A stretch of DNA of 15,446 nucleotides. Origin: JBDRKE01 sp043814315 (GTDB lineage Bacteria; Omnitrophota; Gorgyraeia; Gygaellales; Profunditerraquicolaceae). The notes under the pieces were generated by a model. That model saw only the letters and a program-made list of their open reading frames with translations. It was not told the origin of the DNA and did not search any database. A program made the position numbers and the translations under genes. The stretch lies in the NCBI GenBank assembly GCA_043814315.1, contig JBDRKE010000014.1:1-15446 (forward strand), in the 5' to 3' direction. The number at the start of each line of letters is the position of its first letter. The stretch's first letter is position 1. Shown here in pieces: positions 1 through 7,269 of this stretch.

Positions 1-1196
1 GCGGCCTGCAGATTAAAACCGCCTGTATCCGCATCCATATCAATCATCTCTCCGCAAAAATACAATCCTTTCACCCGGCGGCTCTCCATGGTGCGCGGGT
101 TGATCTCCTTTAAAGATACGCCTCCGCGGGTCACCATCGCCTGCTCCAGGGGTGCAGTCTTAAGGATATTAAGCCTAAAATTTTTAAGGAGAAAAACCAG
201 GGCATGCCGCTCGCTCCTGGTTATTTGCGCTGTTAACCGGCGGGGGTCAATGCTGAGAATTTCCATAAAAACCTTCCCTAATTTTTGCGGCAATAACTCC
301 TTCAGGGTATTCTTGATAGCCTTTTTGGAGCCCTGCTTAAAATCCCTTAACAATCGGGCATGGAGCTGCTCTGCGGATAAAGCGGGCTTCAAGTCGATTT
401 CGGCGCTTACGCTTTCGCCGCGGCTGAGCCAATCCGCGATTTGCCCGCTTAAGGTCAGAACCAAAGGGCCGGAAATCCCCGAATCCGTAAACAGCAATTC
501 TCCGATGTCGGAGACAATCTGCTTTTTTCCGTCGCTGAAACTCAGACGGATGTTTTTCAGGGTTAAGCCTTCTAAAACCGGGTATTTCTGCCTGGCCTCA
601 AGGGCCACCAATCCCGGCCTTAAAGGGGTTATGCTGTGGCCTAATCGTCTGGCTATTTTTATTCCTTCTCCTGTTGATCCGGTAAAGCCGTAAGAAACTC
701 CTCCGGTGGCTAGGATAATCCTGTCCGCAGGAATGAGTTTGCCCCCTTCCAGAAATAAGCCCTTGACGACATTCGAGTGCAACAGGATATCTTTCATGCA
801 GGCTTTTGTGTGAATCTTGATGCGAAGCCTATGCAATTCCTTCTCCAATACTTTCAGGATGCTGTCCGACCTGTCGGTTACGGGAAAAACGCGCCGCTGC
901 CTTTCTATCTTCAGCTTCAATCCTCTTTTTTCGAAAAATTCCATTAAGCCCTGATTGAAGAATTTTTTGAAGGCATCCCTTAAGAACGGACCGTTATGGG
1001 AGAATCGAAGAAGGAATGAATCCAGATCGCATGCGTTGGTGAGATTGCATCGGCCCTTACCGCTTAAGAGAAGCTTCTTCCCCGGGACAGCGTTCTTCTC
1101 TATAAGGGTCACGTCCTGGCCAAGCCCGCCTGCCCTGATCGCAGCCATCATGCCTGCTGGCCCACCGCCGACGACAATTATTCTTTTGACGTTCAC
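1..1196 (-). CDS. HI0933/BaiN-family FAD-dependent flavoprotein, 3' end cut by window edge
   Basis: This is a Rossmann-fold flavoprotein of the HI0933/YhiN/BaiN family. The family binds FAD, but its physiological substrate is mostly unknown; one clostridial member reduces bile acid intermediates. About 398 codons are visible and the frame is open to the left edge. The dinucleotide-binding motif VVGGGPAG lies at residues 8-15, the family signature SGKGRCNLTN at about 45-54, ATGGVSYGFTGSTG at about 163-176, and the C-terminal FAD motif GLYFCGEMIDMDADTGG at about 375-391. Only a few residues should be missing. The start is GTG at 1196: pyrE's TAG stop lies in the same frame three codons upstream, so no earlier start is possible, and AGG sits 5 nt before the GTG. 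It is almost certainly cotranscribed with pyrE. Family assignment is firm; the reaction is not known. Confidence 0.9.
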   Translation of the reverse strand, partial: MNVKRIIVVGGGPAGMMAAIRAGGLGQDVTLIEKNAVPGKKLLLSGKGRCNLTNACDLDSFLLRFSHNGPFLRDAFKKFFNQGLMEFFEKRGLKLKIERQRRVFPVTDRSDSILKVLEKELHRLRIKIHTKACMKDILLHSNVVKGLFLEGGKLIPADRIILATGGVSYGFTGSTGEGIKIARRLGHSITPLRPGLVALEARQKYPVLEGLTLKNIRLSFSDGKKQIVSDIGELLFTDSGISGPLVLTLSGQIADWLSRGESVSAEIDLKPALSAEQLHARLLRDFKQGSKKAIKNTLKELLPQKLGKVFMEILSIDPRRLTAQITRSERHALVFLLKNFRLNILKTAPLEQAMVTRGGVSLKEINPRTMESRRVKGLYFCGEMIDMDADTGGFNLQA

Positions 1197-1202
1197 CGGA
1201 AC

Positions 1203-1763
1203 CTAAAGCCCGAAATCTTTTATGGTAAATAAGGATTCTAATTTCAATCCGGCATCCGCCAGATTCTTATAGGCGCCTTCGTTTCTATCCACGATCACAA
1301 TAGCTGTCTTGGCTTCAATACCTTCCTTTTTCAGGGCCTGTTGAGCCTCAATCAGGGAGCTGCCGGTGGTAACTACATCATCCACCAGTATCACCTTGCA
1401 CTTTTTCCCCAATGCCGGCCCTTCAATCTGGCGCTGTGCGCCATGGCCCTTGGCTATCTTTCTGACGATAAAAGTCTTAAGGGGGATTTGTTTTATATGA
1501 CTTAAAACTGCCACGGCACCGACAATCGGGTCAGCCCCTAAAGTGGGACCGCCGATAGCATCCACTCCCTTGCCTTTTATGAGTTCTAAAATGATACTGG
1601 CTACCAGAAAGGCACCTTCCGGCGTTAAAGTAATCACCCTGCCATCCAGATAATACTGGCTTGTCTTACCGGATGACAGGACAAAATGCCCTTTCTTTAA
1701 AGCTTCCTTTTCGAGTAAAACCAGCAATTTTTTCTTTAATTCCTCTAAATTTTCACCTGCCAT
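1203..1763 (-). CDS. pyrE: Orotate phosphoribosyltransferase
   Basis: PyrE joins orotate to PRPP to give orotidine 5'-phosphate, the fifth step of de novo UMP synthesis in the cytosol. The 186-residue protein has the usual length. Visible motifs are FVLSSGKTSQYYLD (27-40, orotate/PRPP contacts), GGPTLGADP (71-79), the flexible catalytic loop RKIAKGHG (101-108) and the PRPP-binding loop VILVDDVVTTGSS (124-136). The ATG at 1763 is the only candidate start in frame before an upstream stop. No ribosome binding site is at a useful distance: AGGAGG lies more than 20 nt upstream, inside the spacer of a predicted promoter. The gene is divergent from comF and is followed after 6 nt by the flavoprotein gene. 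Confidence 0.95.
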   Translation of the reverse strand: MAGENLEELKKKLLVLLEKEALKKGHFVLSSGKTSQYYLDGRVITLTPEGAFLVASIILELIKGKGVDAIGGPTLGADPIVGAVAVLSHIKQIPLKTFIVRKIAKGHGAQRQIEGPALGKKCKVILVDDVVTTGSSLIEAQQALKKEGIEAKTAIVIVDRNEGAYKNLADAGLKLESLFTIKDFGL

Positions 1764-1772
1764 AGTGGTTTT

Positions 1773-1801
1773 ATTTTACTATCCCAACCTCCTTCTGTCA
1801 A
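1773..1801 (-). promoter_or_regulatory. Predicted sigma70-type promoter of pyrE
   Basis: On the minus strand TTGACA (1801-1796) is followed by exactly 17 nt and TAAAAT (1778-1773). Six of six and five of six bases match the consensus. A start site about 7 nt beyond the -10 box would fall near 1766, only about 3 nt before the pyrE ATG at 1763, so the transcript would be leaderless or nearly so. No experiment backs this. Confidence 0.6.
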
Positions 1802-1869
1802 CTATTAGTAGAAGTCGCGTTAAAACAGGTCTGAGCACAAATTTAGAAACGCTTTGAGAATACTGCTTT

Positions 1870-1924
1870 CAAGATCGGGTCTTGTAACTCATTGTTCACC
1901 AAGCGATACCAAGACCCGATCTTG
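1870..1924. repeat. 55-bp palindromic repeat element, copy 1
   Basis: Two 15-nt arms, CAAGATCGGGTCTTG (1870-1884) and CAAGACCCGATCTTG (1910-1924), are exact reverse complements and flank a 25-nt interior. Each arm is itself a small palindrome (CAAGA...TCTTG). The interior contains TTG...CAA, which could form an inner stem. A second copy with the same 15+25+15 layout lies at 15349-15403 in the same orientation. The layout, two short palindromes in inverted orientation, recalls REPIN-type elements mobilised in trans, but no REP-associated transposase gene is in the window. It sits between the two divergent promoters of pyrE and comF. Confidence 0.85.
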
Positions 1925-1944
1925 ACTTTGACAAAGATCTTGTT

Positions 1945-1973
1945 TTGACAAAAAAGGAATTCGCTGTTATGAT
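1945..1973 (+). promoter_or_regulatory. Sigma70-like promoter overlapping the comF start
   Basis: TTGACA (1945-1950), a 17-nt spacer and TATGAT (1968-1973) make a near-consensus promoter. Its predicted start site, near 1980, lies downstream of the candidate ATG codons at 1969 and 1975 and next to a GTG at 1981. Either comF is read from a leaderless message starting at 1981, or this match is fortuitous and the true promoter lies further upstream. Two more TTGAC(A/T) hexamers at 1922 and 1928 have no matching -10 box at 16-18 nt. Confidence 0.4.
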
Positions 1974-2706
1974 AATGGATGTGTTTCGACGTGTTATAGA
2001 CAATTTACTGGATATCGTTTACCCGAAAACGTGCCTGGCCTGCAAAGAGAGGCTTACGGTTTCCTGCATTGACGGGTTGGTCTGCTTTGAGTGCTGGCAG
2101 AAGATCAAAAGAAACACGCCTCCCTTCTGCTCCTCCTGCGGCAGGAGATTAAGGAAAGAAAACTTGAATAAGAGCATTTGCCCCGGTTGCCAGAAAAACA
2201 AGTGGCATTTTGACCGGGCTTTCAGCCCCTGTATTTACGACGGGGTCATCAAAGAATTGATTCACGCGTTTAAATACAACAACAAAGACCATTTGGGTTT
2301 TACCTTGAGCAGGCTCATGACGGATTTTATAAAAGAGTTCAATGTCCCCGTTGATTTTGTAGACTTCATCGTTCCCATCCCTTTGCATCGGACAAGATTG
2401 AGAGAAAGGGAATTTAATCAGGCTGAGGCCTTAAGCGCACCTATCGCCAAAGAGTTCCAAAAACCCGTAGCCAGCGGCTTGCTGGTTCGCGCGCGCCCCA
2501 CAAAGACTCAAACCGACTTAGAGAAGGAGATGCGTCTTTTAAATGTCAAAGGAAGTTTTTCTATCACGAATCCTGCGGCTGTCAAGGGCAAGAATCTTCT
2601 TCTTGTCGACGACGTGCTGACCACAGGAGCCACTTCTTCGGAGGCTGCTAAAACCTTGAAACAGGCAGGTGCCAGAGTGGTCTTTGCGTTGACTCTGGCC
2701 AATTGA
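1969..2706 (+). CDS. comF: ComF-family phosphoribosyltransferase-like protein
   Basis: This protein belongs to the ComF/GntX family, linked to DNA uptake in naturally competent bacteria; the biochemical role is not settled. With the ATG at 1969 it has 245 residues, typical for the family. The N-terminal zinc-binding part has paired cysteines at about 22/25, 39/42, 54/57 and 71/74. The C-terminal half is a type I phosphoribosyltransferase fold with the PRPP loop LLVDDVLTTGAT at 211-222. I chose 1969 because AAGGA at 1954-1958 lies 10 nt upstream. A TTG at 1945 would add eight residues but lacks a binding site, and ATG 1975 or GTG 1981 are also possible. lptF follows after 4 nt, so the two are likely cotranscribed. 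Confidence 0.88.
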   Translation: MIMDVFRRVIDNLLDIVYPKTCLACKERLTVSCIDGLVCFECWQKIKRNTPPFCSSCGRRLRKENLNKSICPGCQKNKWHFDRAFSPCIYDGVIKELIHAFKYNNKDHLGFTLSRLMTDFIKEFNVPVDFVDFIVPIPLHRTRLREREFNQAEALSAPIAKEFQKPVASGLLVRARPTKTQTDLEKEMRLLNVKGSFSITNPAAVKGKNLLLVDDVLTTGATSSEAAKTLKQAGARVVFALTLAN

Positions 2707-2710
2707 ACCC

Positions 2711-3814
2711 ATGAAGATATTACGGGATTACTTTTTAAGGGAATTTTTCGGGCCCCTCTTTTTATCCCTGGGGGTCTTGAGCTTCGTGATGGTCCTGGTA
2801 GGCAACCTCAGGCGGATAGCTGACCTGGTCATCAACAGGGGCGTGGATATTTACAGCGTGGGCAAACTGTTTCTCTTTATGGCGCCTTACATCGTGACCT
2901 ATGCTTTACCTATTTCCGTATTGATTGCCGTGCTCATGGCTTTGGGAAGGCTCTCCGGCGATAACGAAATCATCGCCATCAGGGCCAGCGGCATCAATTT
3001 TTTCAGACTCATCTTGCCCCTGCTTGTCATGGGCGCTATATTGAGCTTATCACTGGTTATCTTTAATGACCGGGCAGCCAGCTACGCGCATTACGTTTAC
3101 AGAAAGACGTTGATGGAAATTGGCATCAAAAGGCCGGCTGCCGCTTTTGAAGAAGGGGTCTTTATCAATTCCTTTCAGGATTACATCCTGTTTATTTACC
3201 ACGTGGACCAGAAAAAAAATAAACTCAACAATATCCGCATCTACCAGCCCCAGGAAAACAAGCCCACCCGCACCATCGTTGCAAAATCAGGGGAATTCAT
3301 CACGGACCCGGAAAAGGGCACGGTCAAATTAAAACTGATGGACGGTTCTTCCGACGAGCCTGACCCGAATAATCCGATTAACTTTTATAAATTGAATTTT
3401 AAAACTTATTTCATGAATCTGAATTTGTCCCAGGCCCGGGATAAGGATAAGCTCGGTAAGAAACCCAAGGATATGAACCTGCAGGAATTAAGTAACGAAA
3501 TTAAAAAGCTTAAGGCCGAAGGAATCGAAGCCACCCCCTTGATGACGGAAATAAACGAAAAAATAGCCCTGGCCTTTTCGACGCTTGTGTTCATTCTGCT
3601 CGGATCCTCTTTAGCGGTCATCACGCGACGCAGGGAAAAATCCATCAATATCGGCTTGGCGGTTTTGGTCATAGCGGTCTACTACCCGCTTTTTATCGCC
3701 TGCGAGGCATTGGCCATTGAAGGATACGTCCATCCGACGGTCGCCATGTGGATTCCTAATGTGCTGTTTACCCTCATCGCAGCCTTCTTAACCCTAAAAG
3801 TATGCGCCTATTAG
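2711..3814 (+). CDS. lptF: LPS export ABC transporter permease LptF
   Basis: LptF is one of the two permease subunits of the LptB2FG complex, which extracts lipopolysaccharide from the inner membrane and passes it to LptC and LptA. The 367-residue protein has the family layout: three predicted transmembrane segments (about 12-31, 50-78, 97-117), a periplasmic jellyroll domain (about 120-280) and three more segments (about 283-303, 311-331, 343-363). The cytoplasmic coupling region LGRLSGDNEIIAIRASG (78-94) carries the conserved E..A.RA.G that docks on LptB. Being first of the tandem pair suggests LptF rather than LptG, but the paralogues are hard to tell apart by eye. lptB, lptC and lptA are not in the window. 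Its stop overlaps the start of lptG. Confidence 0.88.
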   Translation: MKILRDYFLREFFGPLFLSLGVLSFVMVLVGNLRRIADLVINRGVDIYSVGKLFLFMAPYIVTYALPISVLIAVLMALGRLSGDNEIIAIRASGINFFRLILPLLVMGAILSLSLVIFNDRAASYAHYVYRKTLMEIGIKRPAAAFEEGVFINSFQDYILFIYHVDQKKNKLNNIRIYQPQENKPTRTIVAKSGEFITDPEKGTVKLKLMDGSSDEPDPNNPINFYKLNFKTYFMNLNLSQARDKDKLGKKPKDMNLQELSNEIKKLKAEGIEATPLMTEINEKIALAFSTLVFILLGSSLAVITRRREKSINIGLAVLVIAVYYPLFIACEALAIEGYVHPTVAMWIPNVLFTLIAAFLTLKVCAY

Positions 3815-4902
3815 ACCGCTACATTTTAAGACCCGTCGTGATCACCTTCTTCTCCTGTATTTTTGTCTTCCTGTTTCTATACGTGATCATCGATCTTTTG
3901 TCTAACCTGGAAGATATATTAAAACAGCACGTGCAGTTATCCCTTCTCATTCATTACTACCTTTCCTACTTGCCCATCATGCTGGTGCAGGTAGCGCCTT
4001 TTGCGTGTCTCTTAAGCACCCTCTACACCTTCGGCAAGCTCAATCAGGATAATGAAATCATCGCGATGCGCGCCTCGGGCCTGAGCGTACTGCAGATAAC
4101 CAAGAACGTGATCTTGTTCGGCCTCCTGGTGAGCTTATGTATATTCTGGATCAGCGACAGTATTGTCCCGCAGGCCTTAACCCTGAATCAAAAAATCAAA
4201 ATCGCGATGGAGCAAGGCAGAAATAAGGCAAAAGAAGTCAGGCCCGAAGTCATGACCAACCTGACCATGTACGGAATCCAGAACAGGCTTTTTCACATCA
4301 ATAAATTCTATGCGCCCGCCAACATCATGGAAGGCATCACCATCTTAGAGCACGACGAAAAACAGAATATAACCAAGAAGGTCGTCGCCAACAGAGGCGT
4401 CTATCAGAATGACCACTGGGTATACTATCAGTGCATCACGTACATCTTCGATCCCAACGGACAGATTGAACAGGAACCGCAGTTTCAGGAAAAACAGGTT
4501 ATGTATATACCGGAGACTCCGCGTGATTTTACCAACCAGAGGGACCAGCTTGATTTCATGACCATCAATCAGCTCGAAGATTACATTTGGAGATTATCCA
4601 AAAGCGGCGCAGCCGCCGCGATGCGCAATCTGAAGGTAGAGTACTACCGCAGATTCACCGCGCCGTTTACCAGCGTCATCATCATCTTCCTGGGGATCCC
4701 TTTTGCCCTGATCATCAGGAAACGCGCGGCAGGACTGTCTTCCATGGGGATTTCTATTCTGGTGGGATTTTTTTATTATATCCTGGATGCGGTGAGCCTT
4801 GCCCTGGGTAAAGGCGGAGTCCTTCCTCCCTTTTTGTCCGCGTCTTTAAGCCACGCGATTGCTTTCATAGCAGGGCTCTACCTTATCAGCGTTTTACCTT
4901 AA
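3802..4902 (+). CDS. lptG: LPS export ABC transporter permease LptG
   Basis: This is the second YjgP/YjgQ-family permease and presumed partner of LptF in the LptB2FG exporter. It has 366 residues, with predicted membrane segments at about 11-33, 50-77, 101-119 and three near the C-terminus, around a periplasmic domain. The coupling motif GKLNQDNEIIAMRASG lies at 78-93 and closely matches that of its neighbour. The ATG at 3802 overlaps the last 13 nt of lptF, implying translational coupling. Its TAA stop (4900-4902) overlaps the TAA stop of the convergent alr gene on a shared TTAA, leaving no space for a terminator between the two transcription units. Confidence 0.88.
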   Translation: MRLLDRYILRPVVITFFSCIFVFLFLYVIIDLLSNLEDILKQHVQLSLLIHYYLSYLPIMLVQVAPFACLLSTLYTFGKLNQDNEIIAMRASGLSVLQITKNVILFGLLVSLCIFWISDSIVPQALTLNQKIKIAMEQGRNKAKEVRPEVMTNLTMYGIQNRLFHINKFYAPANIMEGITILEHDEKQNITKKVVANRGVYQNDHWVYYQCITYIFDPNGQIEQEPQFQEKQVMYIPETPRDFTNQRDQLDFMTINQLEDYIWRLSKSGAAAAMRNLKVEYYRRFTAPFTSVIIIFLGIPFALIIRKRAAGLSSMGISILVGFFYYILDAVSLALGKGGVLPPFLSASLSHAIAFIAGLYLISVLP

Positions 4903-6008
4903 CGGATGTATACCCTCGGTATGCGGCTACCCAGCCCGCAGACGATTTCATAGGGAATCGTCCGGGAAAGGCGGGCCAATTCTTCGGCAGTGATTCTCTT
5001 TTTGCCCTGAGAACCAATCAATACCACCTCATCCCCTATCTTGACCCTTAAATCCCCGACCCCTGCCATCATCTGGTCCATACAGATCCTGCCGCACACC
5101 TTAAAACGCCTGCCCCCGATTAACACCGGTGCCTTATTGGATAAAAGGCGCGGATAACCGTCACCGTAACCTATGGGTAAAGTAACGATACCGGTTTTGC
5201 TCTTGGTGATATAGGTGCGCCCGTAGCTGATTCCCCATCCGCGGGGTAATCTTTTCTTAAAAATGACTTTAGTCTTTAGGGTGAGTACGGGTTTTAATTT
5301 TATCTTTAGGCCTTCTTTGGGATAAAGCCCGTAAATGACCAGGCCGGGCCTGACCATATTAAAGTGGCTTTGCTTAAATCCAATAGCGCCCATGCTGTTG
5401 GCCGCGTGGGCCAAAGGGATACGGATTCCTTCTTTTTTTAGCTCATCTAACAGGCGGCGGAATAAAACGATCTGATACCCGGTAAAATCTCTATCCTTAT
5501 CCGCCAAGGTAAAGTGCGTAAAAATTCCTTCGATATGAAGGAATTCTAACCGGCGGATCTTTCGAATCAGGCCTAACGCCTCCTCAGGCAACACGCCAAT
5601 CCTGCCCATACCCGTATCAACCTTGATATGCACGTCAAGAGGCTTTCCATAAAGATGCGCCCTGTTATTCAAGGCCCTGGCCAATTCTTCATCGCAAACA
5701 GTGGCTGTCAGTCTGTATTTAAACAGGGGCGCTATGTCTTCTTTCAGAATCAGCCCCATGATTAAGACAGGGATCCTGATGCCTGCCTTTCTTAAAAGGA
5801 TTCCTTCGTCAATGGAGGCCACTCCCAGATAATCCACGCCGCAAGACACAAGCTGCCTGGAAACCGGGATAAGGCCGTGGCCATAGGCATCTGCCTTAAC
5901 GGTAACCATCATCTTGGTCTTGGAGGAAAGTATTTTCTTGACCTGGTGAAAATTATAGCTGAGATGGCTTAAATTAATTTCCACCCAGGTGGGACGGTAA
6001 TAACGCAT
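4899..6008 (-). CDS. alr: Alanine racemase
   Basis: A PLP-dependent enzyme that interconverts L- and D-alanine for peptidoglycan synthesis. The 369-residue protein has the two-domain fold-type III layout. The PLP lysine is K38 in VKADAYGHG (37-45), the second catalytic base is Y262 in GISYGRTY (259-266), and MDQ lies at 310-312 in the C-terminal domain. HAANSMG at 201-207 and MVRPGLVIYGLYP at 218-230 are further family motifs. The ATG at 6008 has AAAGG about 9 nt upstream. It is the last gene of the long minus-strand cluster and is separated from tsaB by a heptad repeat region, so it may be expressed partly independently. Confidence 0.95.
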   Translation of the reverse strand: MRYYRPTWVEINLSHLSYNFHQVKKILSSKTKMMVTVKADAYGHGLIPVSRQLVSCGVDYLGVASIDEGILLRKAGIRIPVLIMGLILKEDIAPLFKYRLTATVCDEELARALNNRAHLYGKPLDVHIKVDTGMGRIGVLPEEALGLIRKIRRLEFLHIEGIFTHFTLADKDRDFTGYQIVLFRRLLDELKKEGIRIPLAHAANSMGAIGFKQSHFNMVRPGLVIYGLYPKEGLKIKLKPVLTLKTKVIFKKRLPRGWGISYGRTYITKSKTGIVTLPIGYGDGYPRLLSNKAPVLIGGRRFKVCGRICMDQMMAGVGDLRVKIGDEVVLIGSQGKKRITAEELARLSRTIPYEIVCGLGSRIPRVYIR

Positions 6009-6026
6009 ATTTTATAACCTTTGTTT

Positions 6027-6130
6027 AGTAAACAGTAACTAGTAAACGGTAACTAGTAATTTTGGAATATTAAAAATCAAAAAAAATCTCCGCGCATTAC
6101 TGATTACTGATTACTGTTTACTGTTTACTG
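6027..6130. repeat. Inverted pair of heptanucleotide arrays between tsaB and alr
   Basis: Five contiguous 7-nt units of the AGTAAAC/AGTAACT type occupy 6027-6061, and five of the ATTACTG/TTTACTG type occupy 6096-6130. The second unit is the reverse complement of the first up to cyclic permutation, so the two arrays face each other across a 34-nt AT-rich centre and could fold into an imperfect hairpin. The right array runs into tsaB: the last six codons of tsaB, including its TAA stop, are repeat-derived. On the minus strand the centre has a T8 tract (6086-6079) but no GC-rich stem before it. Confidence 0.85.
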
Positions 6131-6797
6131 ATTTAATCTGGCATTCCTTCGGATACAGATAAATCGGCTTTATATCAAAGGCACATCCGACCTTGCCTTC
6201 CTTAATCCTTTCCAGGACAAGCGCCATGAGATGGTGCGGCTTGGGATACCAGGCGTCCTTATCCAAAAGAGTAACGCCCCTTATGTTTCTGATCCATTCC
6301 TCCCGATAAAGACTCACCGCATCCCCTAAAAGGATACTGCCGGCTGAAACCTTTTTCAAGAATTCTTTTTGATTCAAAAGCATATACGGCTTAGTTTTTT
6401 TTAAACGGCCGTCTTTGTTCCTGAAAAAACCGCAATAGAGTAAATTCCTCCTGGCATCGACGACAGTCACAAGGGGCCTATCGGACGTACCGGCATTTTT
6501 GGCTATGATATCTAAACTTGAAATTCCTATCACCGGTTTCTGCAGGGCCCAACCTAAGCCCTTTATAGCAGATGCCCCTATGCGTAAGCCCGTAAAAGAA
6601 CCCGGCCCCAGGCCGCAGGCAAAATAATCCACGCCCTCGGGATTAAGCCCTGCCGCATCCAGAGTCCTCTGGATGGTCACGGTCAAAAGAACCGAAAGCC
6701 TCCTCTCTACCTCCAGATTATATCCGTAGATTCTCCTGCCGTCGCAAATCCCCAGACATAAAAACTTAGTCGACGTGTCAATGCCCAGTATTTTCAT
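6111..6797 (-). CDS. tsaB: tRNA t6A37 threonylcarbamoyladenosine biosynthesis protein TsaB
   Basis: TsaB is a catalytically inactive ASKHA-fold paralogue of TsaD. It works with TsaD and TsaE to transfer the threonylcarbamoyl group to A37 of ANN-decoding tRNAs. The 228-residue length is typical. The N-terminal ILGIDTSTKFLCLGICDG (3-20) and the signature GLGPGSFTGLRIG at about 63-75 are diagnostic. The gene overlaps the 3' end of tsaE by 20 nt, a common pairing. The extreme C-terminus (SVNSKQ) is encoded by an intergenic heptad array, suggesting the original stop was lost or that the array invaded the gene end; these residues lie beyond the conserved domain. tsaC and tsaD are not in the window. 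Confidence 0.93.
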   Translation of the reverse strand: MKILGIDTSTKFLCLGICDGRRIYGYNLEVERRLSVLLTVTIQRTLDAAGLNPEGVDYFACGLGPGSFTGLRIGASAIKGLGWALQKPVIGISSLDIIAKNAGTSDRPLVTVVDARRNLLYCGFFRNKDGRLKKTKPYMLLNQKEFLKKVSAGSILLGDAVSLYREEWIRNIRGVTLLDKDAWYPKPHHLMALVLERIKEGKVGCAFDIKPIYLYPKECQIKSVNSKQ

Positions 6798-7257
6798 GGT
6801 AATTAAAAATGTTGCCTAACAGTTCTTTGGCGCGCCTGCCTTGCGCGCTGAATCTCAATCGTCTCTTTGAATCGCTTTTGACAAATAACTCTGCTTTAAG
6901 GCACGCGCCGGGCAAGAGAGGCCCCAGGCGGTCGGCCCACTCGATCACGGCCACGCCGTCTGCGTAAAGATACTCCTCGTACCCTAAAGCTAAAATATCC
7001 CTTAGCTTCTCCAATCTGTAAAGGTCAAAATGGTACAGCGGCAGCCTCCCCTGCCTGTGCTCGCGTATCAACACAAAAGAGGGGCTGATGACCTGTTTTT
7101 TATTTATCCCAAGCCCTTCGGCAATACCTTTGGTCAAAACCGTTTTTCCTGAACCCAGCTCTCCGATTAAGCAGATGATATCCCCTGCCTGTAGATTCTT
7201 CGCCAGGCGCCTGCCTATGTTTAATGTTTCCAGTACGGATTGAGAAATGACTTCCAT
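6778..7257 (-). CDS. tsaE: tRNA t6A37 biosynthesis ATPase TsaE
   Basis: TsaE (YjeE) is the small ATPase that regenerates the TsaBD complex during t6A synthesis. At 159 residues it has the family length. The Walker A loop is GELGSGKT (32-39), followed by SPSFVLIREH (59-68), YHFDLYRL (75-82) and VIEWADR (104-110), all characteristic of the family. The ATG at 7257 lies 12 nt after the thiL stop and has no obvious ribosome binding site, so translation may depend on coupling to thiL. It overlaps tsaB by 20 nt. Confidence 0.93.
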   Translation of the reverse strand: MEVISQSVLETLNIGRRLAKNLQAGDIICLIGELGSGKTVLTKGIAEGLGINKKQVISPSFVLIREHRQGRLPLYHFDLYRLEKLRDILALGYEEYLYADGVAVIEWADRLGPLLPGACLKAELFVKSDSKRRLRFSAQGRRAKELLGNIFNYHENTGH

Positions 7258-7269
7258 AGTGTGAACGTG

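Noticed and set aside
88..693. Plus-strand open frame opposite the flavoprotein gene
   Set aside because: Lies on the other strand of a well-supported HI0933-family gene, shows no recognisable motif, and has serine- and arginine-rich shadow composition.
1787..1792. AGGAGG as the pyrE ribosome binding site
   Set aside because: It is 23 nt from the ATG, and no alternative start codon lies in frame at a proper distance.
1801..1869. Riboswitch or small RNA gene in the pyrE-comF control region
   Set aside because: No recognisable conserved fold or tRNA-like motif was found outside the 55-bp element and the two promoters.
6079..6086. Rho-independent terminator after tsaB (T8 on the minus strand)
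   Set aside because: No GC-rich stem directly precedes the T tract; the flanking array pairing is long, imperfect and AT-rich.
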